From positions 4,774,001 to 4,838,000 of the forward strand of contig JAFFJZ010000007.1 of NCBI GenBank assembly GCA_018340375.1: DNA of 64,000 nt, read 5' to 3'. Positions within the stretch are counted from its first letter, which is position 1; each line of letters opens with the position of its first letter. The DNA is from Gonatopus flavifemur (taxonomy: Eukaryota; Arthropoda; Insecta; Hymenoptera; Dryinidae). The notes under the pieces were generated by a model. It saw only the letters and a program-made list of their open reading frames with translations. It did not search any database and was not told the DNA's origin. Positions 1-10,992 of this stretch are shown piece by piece. The translations under genes were made by a program, and so were the position numbers.

Positions 1-117
1 ACGTATGCCGCAAAGGGTTAAAATAAGAGGGAAATCAGATGACAGCTCGAAAAAAAGAAAGGAAAAAGAAAAAAGAAATTATAAAACAGGAGGGTAATTT
101 TGAGAGAACATGGAATC

Positions 118-762
118 GGAAGGTAATTTCTTTTCAAAAAACTAGTAGATGTACTTCAAAGTATAAGTCATCCTCTGTCGAACGCCGTTGAGTTTGCTCG
201 AATATCTGTTTTTTCCATTGAGATACGACAATTTGAAATTTGAGTGTTCACCTACTTACTGAATACATGGGCACACAGATTTCAAATGACCGTACCTCAA
301 TGAAAAAAAAAGATATTCGAACAAACTCAACGGCATTTGGAAGATCATGACTTGTAATTTAGGGTACACCTACTAATTTTGTGACATCTGAGGTTTCTGT
401 GATATTTCAACCTGAATTCCAACCTGAAACTTTGAAAAACACTGTTTTTTGACATGCTTGAAGTGAGATAACATCAAGAGGTGATGTTTCTTCACAAAAC
501 TAGTGGATGCACCTGAAAGGATGAGTCATTCTGTTCCAAATGCCGTTGAGTTTGTTGAAATATACTTCCTTTTTCATTGAGATACGACAATTTGAAATTT
601 GTGTTCATGTATTCAGTGAATCTGGTACAACACAATTTTCAAATTGTTGTATCTTGATGAAAAAAGAAGGTATTCGAGCAAACTCAACGGCATTTGGAAG
701 AGAATGAAGCATACTTTCAGACGCACTCGCTAGTTTTGTGGGAAAAAATTACCTCTTGACTT
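118..762. repeat. Four-arm inverted repeat (fold-back repeat)
   Basis: Four ~120 bp arms alternate in orientation: 118-240 forward, about 280-400 reverse, about 470-600 forward and 640-762 reverse. Each arm holds AACTCAACGGCATTTGGAAG or its complement (CCGTTGAG near 185 and 545; CTCAACGG near 330 and 680), a run resembling TTTGAAATTTGTC, and an ACTAGT/ACTAGTTTTG end. No ORF is present. The outer arms (118-155 and 718-760) also pair, so the whole block could fold as one hairpin or two. Most likely a non-autonomous fold-back element or two tandem MITEs; no target duplication was found. Confidence 0.6.
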
Positions 763-986
763 ACCGTAACTTCAAATATGCCGAAAAACGGTGTTTTTTA
801 CACTTTTGAGTTGGAATATGTCCGCAACCTGACGTGATGGAGCATTTCTGCAGCCAGATTCGGATTCAGCGCACCAAAATCCTTCGGAAAAGTATGTACT
901 AGTTTCTGTTACTAAAACTTGCCAAATTTCGTTCCCCTACGTTATTGGAATATTATCCAAAAACTAACTGGATCTCTTCTGATTTC

Positions 987-1340
987 AGATCCTCGTCCTA
1001 AATTAGAAATGTTCGATCTATCCCTTTGGGGAAAATAATTGAAAGAGCGATCCTATATCAAACATCGAACGAATTTTCAAAAGTGAATATGTTGAGGTTT
1101 GTGATGCATCTGAACATGTATCTAATATTCCAACTGATAATGCTTTTGTTGATGAATATAATAAAAACATGAATTCATTATACAGGAATGAAATGACCAG
1201 TGAACAAGATTGGCAAACTGAGCTTCGAAATTATTTACCTATGAAACGTGTGAGTCGTGATACTAATATATTACTATGGTGGTAAAATCATCAAAATTGC
1301 TTCCCTCGACTCGCTAGAATGGCTCGCGATTTTCTGAACA
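987..1340 (+). pseudogene. hAT transposase remnant, upstream part
   Basis: Decayed coding sequence of a hAT-superfamily DNA transposase. About 987-1035 reads DPRPKLEMF, resembling the DPRxKLE motif of hAT proteins, then frame is lost. From 1085 a frame runs through SRDTNILLWW, an in-frame TAA at 1282-1284 where a Lys of the usual WWK motif would fall, and then PRLARMARDFLNI, the segment that precedes the dimerisation domain. The frame stops matching at about 1342. The continuation (PATSVPVERLLSEAG) is found 10.1 kb away at 11458. Frameshifts upstream of 1085 and the stop show it is dead. Confidence 0.8.
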
Positions 1341-1392
1341 TTCGGTACTAAATTTCCAGAACATAATTCCCTGACTTTTCCAAGTTTTCCGG

Positions 1393-2045
1393 GTCGAATT
1401 TTGGAAAATTCCAGGATAACAATATATCGATTGATTTGAAATTATAAATACAAATTTGATCTTTCATATTGAATCATTCAAACTCCTTCTCTTACAATAC
1501 ATGACGTAATACACATATTAACATCCATGCAGCTTAATGAAATGAATTAATTCACTAATATATGAGAAATTTGCATGCAATAAGCATCGGAATGGACAAG
1601 ATTGTTTGCAATAAACTATTGAGTCTTATTTCAAATAGAGAACACATAAATTATGCATCATTACCGTATTGAAATTTCAAATTCTTGTATTGAGAAAAAA
1701 ACTTTATCCTTGACGTCGGAATAAATAGACAAATGAAATCTGATTGGACATGAAATTCAATTCAAAATCCGAAAAAATCTTAAATAACTCAAGAATCTCG
1801 AGTATTATAACAGACATTGTAAAAGGAAAAGAAACCGATGTTCCCTATGAATCTTGATAGATAACATATTGAATGACATTATACACGTATGACACATAGT
1901 CTTGAATTTTTTTGTGAATATAAGATGACAACAAAAATGGAGGAGTATGATCTCACAAACACTTGATTTAAACCAATCAATACTCAATTTTTTAATGAGT
2001 CCTCCAAGTTCGCAATTTCTTGTTCAATAGTTTGCATTGATGAAC
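1393..2045. other. AT-rich interval with no recognisable gene
   Basis: About 650 bp between the left edge of the compound insertion and the long-arm transposon. Only short ORFs are visible on either strand, and no motif, repeat or RNA gene was recognised. It probably belongs to the outer inserted element. Confidence 0.5.
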
Positions 2046-3191
2046 AATTGAACCCACGGGAAGAAGAACTCGACGAGCGCTCGAACCGCGGTAAAAGTAT
2101 TGTCCAAGCGGTCACGTGGGGGACCGGAAAAAAAGTCAGAATTTTGGAAAACTAAAAATACTGGGTGATAGGGTTTGAAAAATCAATACGAGTGTTCGTT
2201 TACAATGTTTTTCTATGATCAATAGATTTCGAGAAAAAAATTCAAAAGTACCTGTTTCTCTCGTACTAAAAATGAATGTTTTTTCATCTTAAACTCGTTA
2301 TAACTCGAGCAGTTTTCAACGTATCAAGATGAGTCTTGCGGATTCTGATTCGGAACACTCCCCCAAAAATGACGATCTCGACGAAATTTTCAAAAATTGA
2401 TGCAAAATTAATGAATTCTCAATTTGAAGTGAAAACTTGGTTTTTAACGAAGAGGAAAACTTTGCATTGAAAAAGTGTCGGGGGAAGTATGAGCTACGAA
2501 AAACTTCCAGCGACAAAGTTGTGCGCTAGTGTGCGGACAAACTTCATGGAAAGTCTCAGATCAATTGGACTATTGGTTCGAAAGATACAGCGATTTATCC
2601 ATCAGCTCGCAACGGAAATTTCTCATGACTCTACGTCGTTTACCTGCTGAATATGAGGATCTGAATGAAAGGTTGCATTCACTCGATTTCTCAACGTAGA
2701 TTCATGTTTTTTTGGTCGAAGCATCCAAATATCCAACTATTTTTGCAAGATTCGTTATACATTGTTCTTCTTTATAAACAATTTTTATTCACCGCATCAT
2801 TGTTCAATCCTTATTCTGCAAGATGAAAATTAAAGATTGAACATTTGTGTGCTCTCTCGAACTCAATAGTTTTCGAGACTTATTTCACGATTACTTGGCC
2901 AAATCTTAACGGAATGATATAAACATCGATATCCAGATTCGATGTGTATTGCCGAAGCTTGTAAAATGATTCGAATGATGAAAACATTCCGTTTTTCAAT
3001 AATATTTGATAACGAATTAGTGGCTCTCAGACTTGTGTTTTCCGAGTTTCAACGACACAAAGTGTCGAGCGGAATGTGAAATTGAGAAAACTTCGAATAA
3101 TAAAGTTATACTCTTATGTTTGAGGAAGTTTTTCTGGAAATTTGAAATTAATCGAACAAAAGATATGGGGTTTAGGATTTATGTAAAACAA
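2046..3191 (+). repeat. Left long inverted arm of the transposon
   Basis: Near-complementary to 6499-7641 along its whole length. Landmarks are CGAGCGCTCGAACCGCGG near 2077, CCCCCGACACTTT (as its complement) near 2480, and GGGGTTTAGGATTTATGTAA at the inner edge. Small differences between the arms (substitutions and single-base indels) show they have diverged modestly since duplication. No coding capacity is evident, and the short ORFs appear in both arms as mirror images. Confidence 0.85.
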
Positions 3192-3387
3192 GCGGAGCCG
3201 CCGAGCACGCAGAACTTCGGTGTTGACGAATGAAGACACAAAACATCAAATAAAAACAAATGCCTATATAGTAATTGCAACCGTAAGAATAGAAAACATT
3301 GCTCCCTCCGATGTGAGAAAATGTGTATAATTCCACATTTTGAACAATTTTATTATCGATTTTATTTTCCGGGAGAGTGTAATAATA

Positions 3388-5726
3388 ATGTCTGATAAAA
3401 ACAGTTCGAAAACTGGTCGAAAACGTACAAGAAATCCGAACAACTGGATGAAGAACAAAAATAAAAAGGCTAAAAATGAGGTTTGTATATTCCGTATATA
3501 TATTTAGTATAATACAGTGTGCAATGGAATGGTGGTGTCAACAAATTTCTTAATTTTCCATGCATAACTGAGACGTAATACATTGTATTTTCGCAGTCAT
3601 CGATGTATAAATATTTCTGTATCTAACAGTCATCCAACCCATAGAGCATCGAAGATTTCATTACGACCGCAGAAATCTAACGTTTGAAATATTGGAATAT
3701 TTTTGTAATATTGCTGCATGTCGTACTGAGATTTCAAAGTCCTTTCACAAATATTGCAATGTCCGCTAGTCTTACATTGCAATACAAGATTTCTGGATTA
3801 TTTTTGAAATATTTCGAGAACATTTATGAAATATTTCATTGTAATGTTTCTTTTGTAATATATCTGAGACATTGCAAATAGGTAACATTTCAGTTGACGG
3901 ATTTTCCATATATTCTTGTGGAACAATATTGAAATGTAATGAAGATGAAAGAATGAAATACAATTGATACATTACTGAAATAATTTTCAAATAGTGTGTT
4001 ACAGTCGATACAAAATTATTACTTAAAAATAATTATTCAATGTTGAGAACTTGGATGGTGTTTGAAATATCGAATTGTATAACGCGATCATTTGGTATTA
4101 CAGGGACGAGAATATGTTTCGACTTCTGGGAAATCTATTGCAGCTAAGCAATTCAAACCCGTAAATTCGTGCTGCGTAAAACAATGTTTCCAAAATATTC
4201 CTGTTCAACAACAACAAAAATTTCATGACACATTTTGGAACTATGGCAAATATGATTCTCAAATCATTTTCCTCGCTGGATTAATGAAAAAGAGAGCGCC
4301 AAATGTTACAGGAAATGCGCAGAATGAAGTTGTTTTGTGGAATTATTTTTTGCATGTTGAATTCGGTGACATAAAGACTTGTCAAAAATTTTTATGTAAT
4401 TTATTGAACATAGGACAAGGGCGATTTACAACTATACAGAAAAAAATATTACATAATGAAACTATCGAAGATAGTCGGGGAAAACATGGAAATCACGTAG
4501 TGCGATTGACCGGAGATGTAAAACAAATGATCCATCAACACTGTTTGTTGATCCCACACTCTGAGTCGCATTATAAACGTCAAGCCGGTCGAACGTCTAG
4601 TTTACAATATTTTGATCATCCTAATTTAACACTGAAAAACATATACGCTTTGTTTTTGGAATATTATACAGCGAAAACAGGTTGTGAAAATCCTCCGATT
4701 GATTTATCAACCTACTCTCAATATTTTAATCGTCATTTGAATTTTTCTTTCTCAATACCACGCACTGATGTTTGTAACATGTGTTTTGAACAAGAGCGGC
4801 AAAACAATCCTGGTGATGAGTTCATACAGCATAAAAAAAGTATAGAAGAGTACAAAATATTGAAGAAGAAAATGTTGGCAGAAGAAAATGTGTTATGTCT
4901 TGAATTTGATTTCGGTCAAAATTTACCTTTGCCGAAAATTCCTGTATCAGATCAGTTCTACAAGAGATTGCTTTGGCTACACGTTTTTAACGTGCATGTC
5001 TTCGGTGAACATGGCAGAAGTTACATGTTTTTTTTTTTAGAAGGAAATTTTAAGAAAGGTGGTAATACTGTGTGCAATTTGATCTTACATGCAATGAAGA
5101 AAGAATTGGAGCTTAATTATTACAATAAAATTTATTTATTTTCGGATGGTTGCGGTGGTCAGAATAAAAACCGTTTCCTCGTCTCTTTCTTATCATCGTT
5201 GACTCAAGAATTGCAACTTGAATTTGAACATGTGTATCCAGTTCGTGGACATTCATACTGCTCTTGCGATCGGAATTTTGGAGTATATGGCAAAAAAAAG
5301 AAACAACTTGAAACTATTGAAACGGATGAAGACTACATTGATCTCATAGAAGGTGCAAGAAATCCACCATTTAAAATTGTCAGAGAAGTAGATTGCCCAG
5401 TCCGAGATTATGAGGTTCTATTACAGGAAAATGTCAAAGATATTAAGAATCTGCAAATCAGCAAAGCAGTACGGATTCAATATTTTCCTAACGGTCAAAT
5501 CAATATATTCCAAAGTTACAATGGAGAACCAAAAATTCATATCATCAAATCTTCAGTGAGTTTACATGCATTATGCAAATCACCACCAGCTGCTCCAACT
5601 GGCATAACTGCAGAGAAGATGAAAGATTTTCAAACTTTATTAAAATATTTGAGTCCAAAAGGTGTAAAATTTTTTGAAAGCTTATTTTCGAAAATATCAA
5701 TTAGAAAACCTAAAAATAAAGAATAA
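3388..5726 (+). CDS. Two-exon GQNKN-motif (DUF7869-like) protein, candidate transposase
   Basis: Exon 1 (3388-3480, 31 codons) begins MSDKNSSKTGRKRTRN, a basic N-terminus, and ends GAG|GTTTGT. Exon 2 opens after TTACAG at 4103 and runs in phase to TAA at 5724-5726, giving ~571 residues. The 623 bp intron is inferred from the sites and because RKRTRN..W followed by GREYVS matches my memory of this insect multicopy family. Cys54, Cys55 and Cys59 begin a Cys/His-rich region. Later come FDFGQNLPLPK (Asp300), FSDGCGGQNKNR (Asp379) and GHSYCSCDRNFG (Asp420). Three acidic residues in that order resemble an RNase H/DDE fold, but this is inference. No stop or frameshift is seen. The gene lies centrally between the long inverted arms, which favours a transposon role. 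No cellular function is known to me. Confidence 0.72.
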
Positions 5727-5850
5727 TTATTCACTCTAATGATACGATTTCTTTTTTTGGTTCAAAATATATTGTATGCAGTTTGAATCGTTTATTTACA
5801 TGAATTTTTTACAGTGTATTGTGTCCAAGGGGGGCAATTTTGGTTCATTA

Positions 5851-6139
5851 CACGGAGAAAAAAGATTTCGCTATCTGAATGAATCCGTCTTCGCTAAGTG
5901 GATTGAATAAAAATTCGCTGTATTAACGAACCAATGCGCTGGATTAACGAACTAATTCGCTGTTTTTACGTATTGATTCGTTATAATTATCAGTCCTTCG
6001 CTGGTCTTGCGGAGCTTGATTCGTTGAAAATATCATTGGCGTTTATTTCAGCAAACTTGCTTGCTGTCCATATAATAACGAGCGAATTTCGCTGGAACAG
6101 CGAAATTCTTGCTATTTCAGCGAATCTTTTTTCTCCGTG
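5851..6139. mobile_element. TA-flanked MITE, CACGGAGAAA terminus
   Basis: Terminal inverted repeats CACGGAGAAAAAAGATT and AATCTTTTTTCTCCGTG are flanked by TA at 5849-5850 and 6140-6141. The interior is self-complementary and built from variants of ATTCGCTG, CAGCGAAT and TTAACGAA. There is no coding capacity. The TA target site suggests a Tc1/mariner-type mobiliser (inference). Confidence 0.8.
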
Positions 6140-6141
6140 TA

Positions 6142-6240
6142 CCCTCACAACACAACTGCATTCAGTTACCTTTCTGAAACGTGTAACACCTTTCAGAAAG
6201 GTATCGAAAGGTAACGGAAAGCAGTTGTGCTGTTAGGGTA
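6142..6240. repeat. Small palindromic element
   Basis: ACCCTCACAACACAACTGC at the left pairs with GCAGTTGTGCTGTTAGGGT at the right, and the middle pairs through CCTTTCTGAAA / TTTCAGAAAGG. It directly abuts the preceding MITE. A similar terminus (GTGCTGTTAGGG) appears at about 19203-19216. Confidence 0.6.
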
Positions 6241-6498
6241 ACATTGAATTCGAATTAAATTTGTCCGAATTCAATTCGACAATCATGTCTATAAACAATT
6301 CAAAGTTCACTAGCATTTCCAAATCATTTATAACTGAAGAAAAAGTACAAATAATGAACTTTTATCACGAGGTTTGTATGTGTCATATATGATGTGAATG
6401 ATATCCAAACACGTTGCATGAGACATTTTAAACTTGTCTGAAATATATTTCAAGACATGAATATGATGTTATACAAGACCCGTTCATAAGACGAGATC

Positions 6499-7641
6499 GT
6501 CTTACATAAATCATAAACCCCATATTTTTTGTTCGATTAATTTCAAATTTCCAGAAAAACTTCCTCAAACATAAGAGCATAACTTCATTGTTCGAAGTTT
6601 TCTTAATTTCACATTTCGCTCGACACTTTGTTTCGTTGAAACTCGGAAAACACGAGCCTGAGAGCCACTGATTCATTATCAAATATTTTTGAAAAACGGA
6701 ATGTTTTCATCATTCGAATCATTGTACAAGCTTCGGCAATACACATCGAATCTGGATGTCAATGTTTATATCATTCCGATAAGATTTGGCCAAGTAATCG
6801 TGAAATAAGTTTCGGAAACTATTGAGTCCGAGAGAGCACACAAATGTTCAATCTTTAATTTTCATCTTGCAGAATAAGGATTGAACAATGATGCGTTGAA
6901 TAGAAATTGTTTATAAAAAAAACAATGTATAACGAATTTTGCAAAGATAGTTGGATATTTGGATGCTTCGACCAAAAAAACATGAATCTACGTTGAGAAA
7001 TCGAGTGAATGCAACCTTCCATTCGGATCCTCATATTCAGCAGGTAAACGACGTAGAGTCATGAGAAATTTCCGTTGCGAGCTGATGGATAAATCGCTGT
7101 ATCTTTCGAACCAATGGTCCAATTGATCTGAAACTTTCCATAAAGTTTGTCCGCACACTAGCGAACAACTTTGTCGCTGGGAGTTTTTTGTAGCTCATAC
7201 TTCCCCCGACACTTTCTCAATGCAAAGTTTTCCTCTTCGTTGAAAACCAAGTTTTCACTTCAAATTGAAAATTCATTAATTTTGCATCAATTTTTGAAAA
7301 TTTCGTCGAGATCGTCATCTTCGGGGGAGTGTTCCGAATCAGCATCTGCAAGACTCATCTTGATACGTTGAAAACTGCTCGAGTTATAACGAGTTTAAGA
7401 TGAAAAAACATTAATTTTTAGTACGAGAAAAAGAGGTACTTTTGAATTTTTTTCTCGAAAACTATTGATCATAGAAAAACATTATAAACGAACACTCGTA
7501 TCGATTTTTCAAGCCCTATCACCCAGTATTTTTAGTTTTCCAAAATTCCGACTTTTTTTCCGGTCCCTCACGTGACCGCTTGGACAATACTTTCACCGCG
7601 GTTCGAGCGCTCGTCGAGTTCTTCTTCCCGTGGGTTCAATT
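6499..7641 (-). repeat. Right long inverted arm of the transposon
   Basis: Inverted copy of 2046-3191. The outer edge reads CTTCTTCCCGTGGGTTCAATT. The same arm sequence recurs at 31335-32345 in the orientation of this right arm. Confidence 0.85.
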
Positions 7642-7807
7642 CCCCTCAAACATTTTTATCTTTTCATTCTTCAGTTCTCAAATCTGTCTGAGGGGGTTTT
7701 TCTTTTGGTTTTAGCTTTCTCAAGTTCATCTTCCTCTAAGTTTCTTTTTTCTTTCAGGACAGATTTCCATTTTTTATTAGCTTGTGCCGGGGTTTTAATA
7801 GACATGG

Positions 7808-7862
7808 TTGGAGGATTTCATCAAACCAGTCATAAGACTGACCACTTCATGGTGATGATTAA
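7808..7862 (+). pseudogene. 3' tail of an RTE-like LINE
   Basis: The sequence reads WRISSNQS followed by TAA and then a short ATG/ATT-rich tail. It matches the C-terminus and 3' end of the LINE at 24137-28345 (in reverse complement). Only the tail is present, so this is a severely 5'-truncated copy. Its terminal TTAA (7859-7862) also serves as the target site of the following palindrome. Confidence 0.7.
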
Positions 7863-9809
7863 CCCGTTAAGGACCAAACGTCCGTTTTTTCAACACCCTT
7901 TTCAACGACATTTCACGCTGTCGAATCGATTCTCAAAAAATTTGCGGATGATTATTTTCGATGTAAAATTATCTGAACTTCCAGAATATGGGAGCAGATT
8001 TTCGCAAAAATGCGAACTGGAAATGTTATAATCGTTTAAATAGGAAAAAACACGAATTTTCGATTGCAAAAAATTATTATCCGTTTATTTTTGTCTCGAA
8101 TTAAGGGAGACATACATCTAGGGGATGAAATTTCTGCGTCCATGGACCCTGAACTTCAAAGTATGTGAGATGGTTTCTCGAAATTCAAGATGGCGACACT
8201 CAATATGGCGGCTAGAAACCGAAATATTTTCGCTCATTCCTATTTTTCGTATTCGAGCAATATTCCTCAATGAATTCGATGTACACACACGTAATATCAG
8301 GTTTTTGGGGTCGCTGATCACGAATCCGGGGTCAGATGTGCCAAATTCAATATGGCGGATCCAAAATGGCGGCCTGAAATTGTTGAAACTGTGCGATTCC
8401 CATGAAAATCAGTACATGGGGGGTGTCGGGATCCCTGATGACTAATCGGAGGTCAGATTCTATGAATTCAAAATGGCGGTTCGAATATGGCAGCCAGAAG
8501 TCTCAATTTCCGTTCCTCCAGTTTTTTGTCAATTTATCGATATTTTTCTCCTCGCATAGATGGATCTGAGTATTCTTCGGATCACCGAATACAAATTTGG
8601 TGTCAGATCTGCCAAGTTCAATATGGCGGAGCCAATATGGCTTCGGAAGGGTACTGAAATTGTCTCATTTTTCAAGTGTTCAATGCCGTCGATGTGTTGA
8701 TCGCCGTTGCCTAACTCTCACCACGTGGAGGTGAACATTTACGAGAGTATTTTCTTTTCGTTTCAATTTTTCCTCATTTTTTGTATCAGAAACGAAGAAT
8801 TGCGAATCTGAGACAATTGACGGCTTTGATTACATCCGAAGAATGAACTTGGGTTTCCTTCAGAGTGCTCAAGAATAACATATGAAGATAAGAATCTGAA
8901 AAGGGAAAAGATGAAACTGTGAAAAATTGGAGAGACAACGGAATATGTAATGACAGCTGAGCAACTGCGAAGAAAACACATCGACGGCAGAAAACACTTG
9001 AGAAACGAGACAATTTCAGTACCCTTCCGAAGCCATATTGGCTCCGCCATATTGTATTTAGCAAATCTGACACTAAATTTGTATTCAGTGATTCGAAGAA
9101 TACTCAGATCCATCTATGTGAGGAGGAAAATATCGATGAATTGACAAAAAACTGGAGGAACGGAAGTTGAGACCTCTGGCTGCCATATTCGAACCGCCAT
9201 TTTGAATTCATAGAATCTGACCTTCGATTAGTCATCAGGGATCTCGAAACCCCCCATGTAATGATTTTCATGGGAATCGTACAGTTTCAACAATTTTAGG
9301 CCGCCATTTTGGATCCGCCATATTGGATTCGGCAAATCTGACCCCGAATTCGTGATCAGCGACCCCAAAAACCTAATAATACGTGTGTGTACATCCAATT
9401 CATTCAGGAATATTGCTCAAATACGAAAAATAAGAAAAAGCAAAAATATTTTGGTTTCTAGCCGCCATATTGAGTGTCGCCATCTTGAATTCCGAAAAAC
9501 CATCTCACATACTTCGAAGTTCAGGGTCCATGGACGCAGAAATTTCATCCCCTAGATGTATGTCTCCCCTAATTCGAGACAAAAATGAACGGATAATAAT
9601 TTTTTGCAATCGAAAATTCGTGTTTTTTCTATTTAAACGATTCAAACATTCCCAGTTCGCATTTTTTTGAGAACCTGCTTCCATATTCTGAAAGTTCAGA
9701 TAATTTTACAACGAAAATAATCATCCGCAAATTTTTTGAGAATCGATTCGTCAGCGTAAAATGTCGTTGAAAAAGGTGGTGAAAAAACGGACGTTTGGTC
9801 CTTAACGGG
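7863..9809. mobile_element. piggyBac-like TTAA palindrome, 1.95 kb
   Basis: Arms 7863-8701 and 8977-9809 are inverted copies around a ~275 bp centre. Termini are CCCGTTAAGGACCAAACG at each end. The element is preceded by TTAA (7859-7862) and followed by TCAA (9810-9813), read as a TTAA duplication with one T-to-C change. A CCC terminus plus TTAA is typical of piggyBac-type elements. There is no transposase ORF. The arms carry about eight copies each of a motif resembling (C)AAKATGGCGG, for example near 8186, 8201, 8345, 8360, 8466 and 8618, mirrored near 9033-9490. Confidence 0.75.
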
Positions 9810-9813
9810 TCAA

Positions 9814-10236
9814 CTTGTGTCACGTAACATAATAATTTTTCCGTTATCTGCACATTTTCCATTCCTCCTGTGTTTGAAACTGAATCATATACCATTCTTT
9901 GTGCAACTCACTAGTGACTGGTGAGAAAGATTGTCCATCAAACAATCAGTGTTTATTGAAAAACCTCTTCCCACAGCAGCATTGCCGTGATAGAGAATCA
10001 AGATCATTCGTACAAAGCGACACTGCAGTGTTGATGATTGGATAATTATAAAATTTTCCATTTTACGTCCTTCAATTTTATATAATATACTGTCCCGGCA
10101 CGCTCTACACTTTTCTTTCTATTAGGATATTAGCCCTGGAACGTGAGCCAAATCTTTCATGTAAGATTCCTGCAATGTATTTCAGTATATTCAAAATATC
10201 GCTTTATAAAACATATCAACATCCAATGCACTGATT
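9814..10236. other. Interval with no recognisable gene
   Basis: About 420 bp, AT-rich, with only short ORFs and no repeat or RNA motif that I recognise. Confidence 0.4.
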
Positions 10237-10684
10237 TCACACATTATGGTCGTGTGTACATTGTATTTCGAAATATCCGGAAGCTCTTTTCCTTTCTTCT
10301 TTGAACCTCTCTACTTGGTGAGATTTACAAGTCGACTTTGGAAAGAACCTCTTTCTCTCGCGACCTGCACATTTTTCGTTCCAGAAGATTCTGAATCCAT
10401 TAGTTTCTACCTCACGGAAACGAATTTTTGAAACTTCTTCATCGACTTGATCCAGCACTTGGTAAAATTTCAAAGTGCACTTTTCAAAAAATGTTCTTCC
10501 CAAGTGCTATTCCGTTTTTGATGTCAGAAGATTCTGAATCGATTGGTTCATGTCCCACGGAAACGAATTTTTGCCATTTCTTCATTGATCTGCTCCAGAA
10601 CTTTGTGAAGTTCACAACCTTGGCAAAAATACAATGTGTGAACAGTGCGCACAGACGATATTTGTCTGATTTCTTACTCTTCAC
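10237..10684 (-). repeat. Two-copy direct repeat with short minus-strand ORFs
   Basis: Segments near 10375-10500 and 10510-10630 are diverged direct copies. Both contain AGAAGATTCTGAATC, CACGGAAACGAATTTTTG and a CTTCTTCATYGA stretch. On the minus strand, 88- and 66-codon ORFs cover them and share weak repeated sequence. No protein family is recognised; this could be remnant coding sequence or a non-coding duplication. Confidence 0.4.
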
Positions 10685-10711
10685 ACGCTGTTAGAACATA
10701 ATTTCACGCTA

Positions 10712-10992
10712 CCCAGTGAACAATATTTTATCATCAAGAAGTCTTGGAGATCTCCCAAATATGTGTGAGAGGTCAGATAGACCTTCCAGAAGGTTGACAT
10801 GAAGATACCAGAATGTTATCAGATGCGTCGATTTCTGAAGAAAATAAGAGATTGTCAGAATGTTACCCAAACGAACTCTTCAAGAGCATTTTGTTCTGAG
10901 ATCTCAGAGAAAAGATACCATTCGGATATCAGTATGATAACATCACTAGAGCTCTTGTAGAAGAGCTCGTCCTCTTATAAGTGTTCACTGGG
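10712..10992. mobile_element. TA-flanked MITE, CCCAGTGAACA terminus
   Basis: Ends CCCAGTGAACA and TGTTCACTGGG are flanked by TA at 10710-10711 and 10993-10994. The interior is rich in AGATCTC/GAAGAGCT-type words that partly self-pair. No ORF. A larger element with the same terminus lies at 51298-52573. Confidence 0.75.

Larger units (their letters stand above)
2046..7641 (+). mobile_element. Long-terminal-inverted-repeat DNA transposon carrying a GQNKN-family gene
   Basis: Two ~1145 bp arms (2046-3191 and 6499-7641) are inverted copies of each other. They enclose 3.3 kb that contains one substantial gene (exons 3388-3480 and 4104-5726). Both termini read AATTGAACCCACGGGAAGA inward. No clear target duplication flanks them. 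Two small MITEs (5851-6139 and 6142-6240) inserted between the gene and the right arm. A diverged solo arm at 31335-32345 shows that the arm is a dispersed repeat, not a one-off local inversion. Gene plus arms suggests an autonomous or recently autonomous DNA transposon, although long palindromic arms could also arise by inverted duplication. Confidence 0.7.

Noticed and set aside
2316..3233. Short ORFs in the left arm, with counterparts at 6428-7371
   Set aside because: Both come from the same repeated arm sequence, lack motifs and do not extend in the diverged solo arm.
3684..3990. ORFs on both strands in the interval before exon 2 of the GQNKN gene
   Set aside because: Built from repeated AAATATTGCAAT-like words inside the predicted intron; no coding motif.
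8118..9555. Several 60-116 codon ORFs on both strands in the TTAA palindrome
   Set aside because: They are mirror images of one another in the two arms and carry no protein motif; the similarity is due to the inverted repeat.
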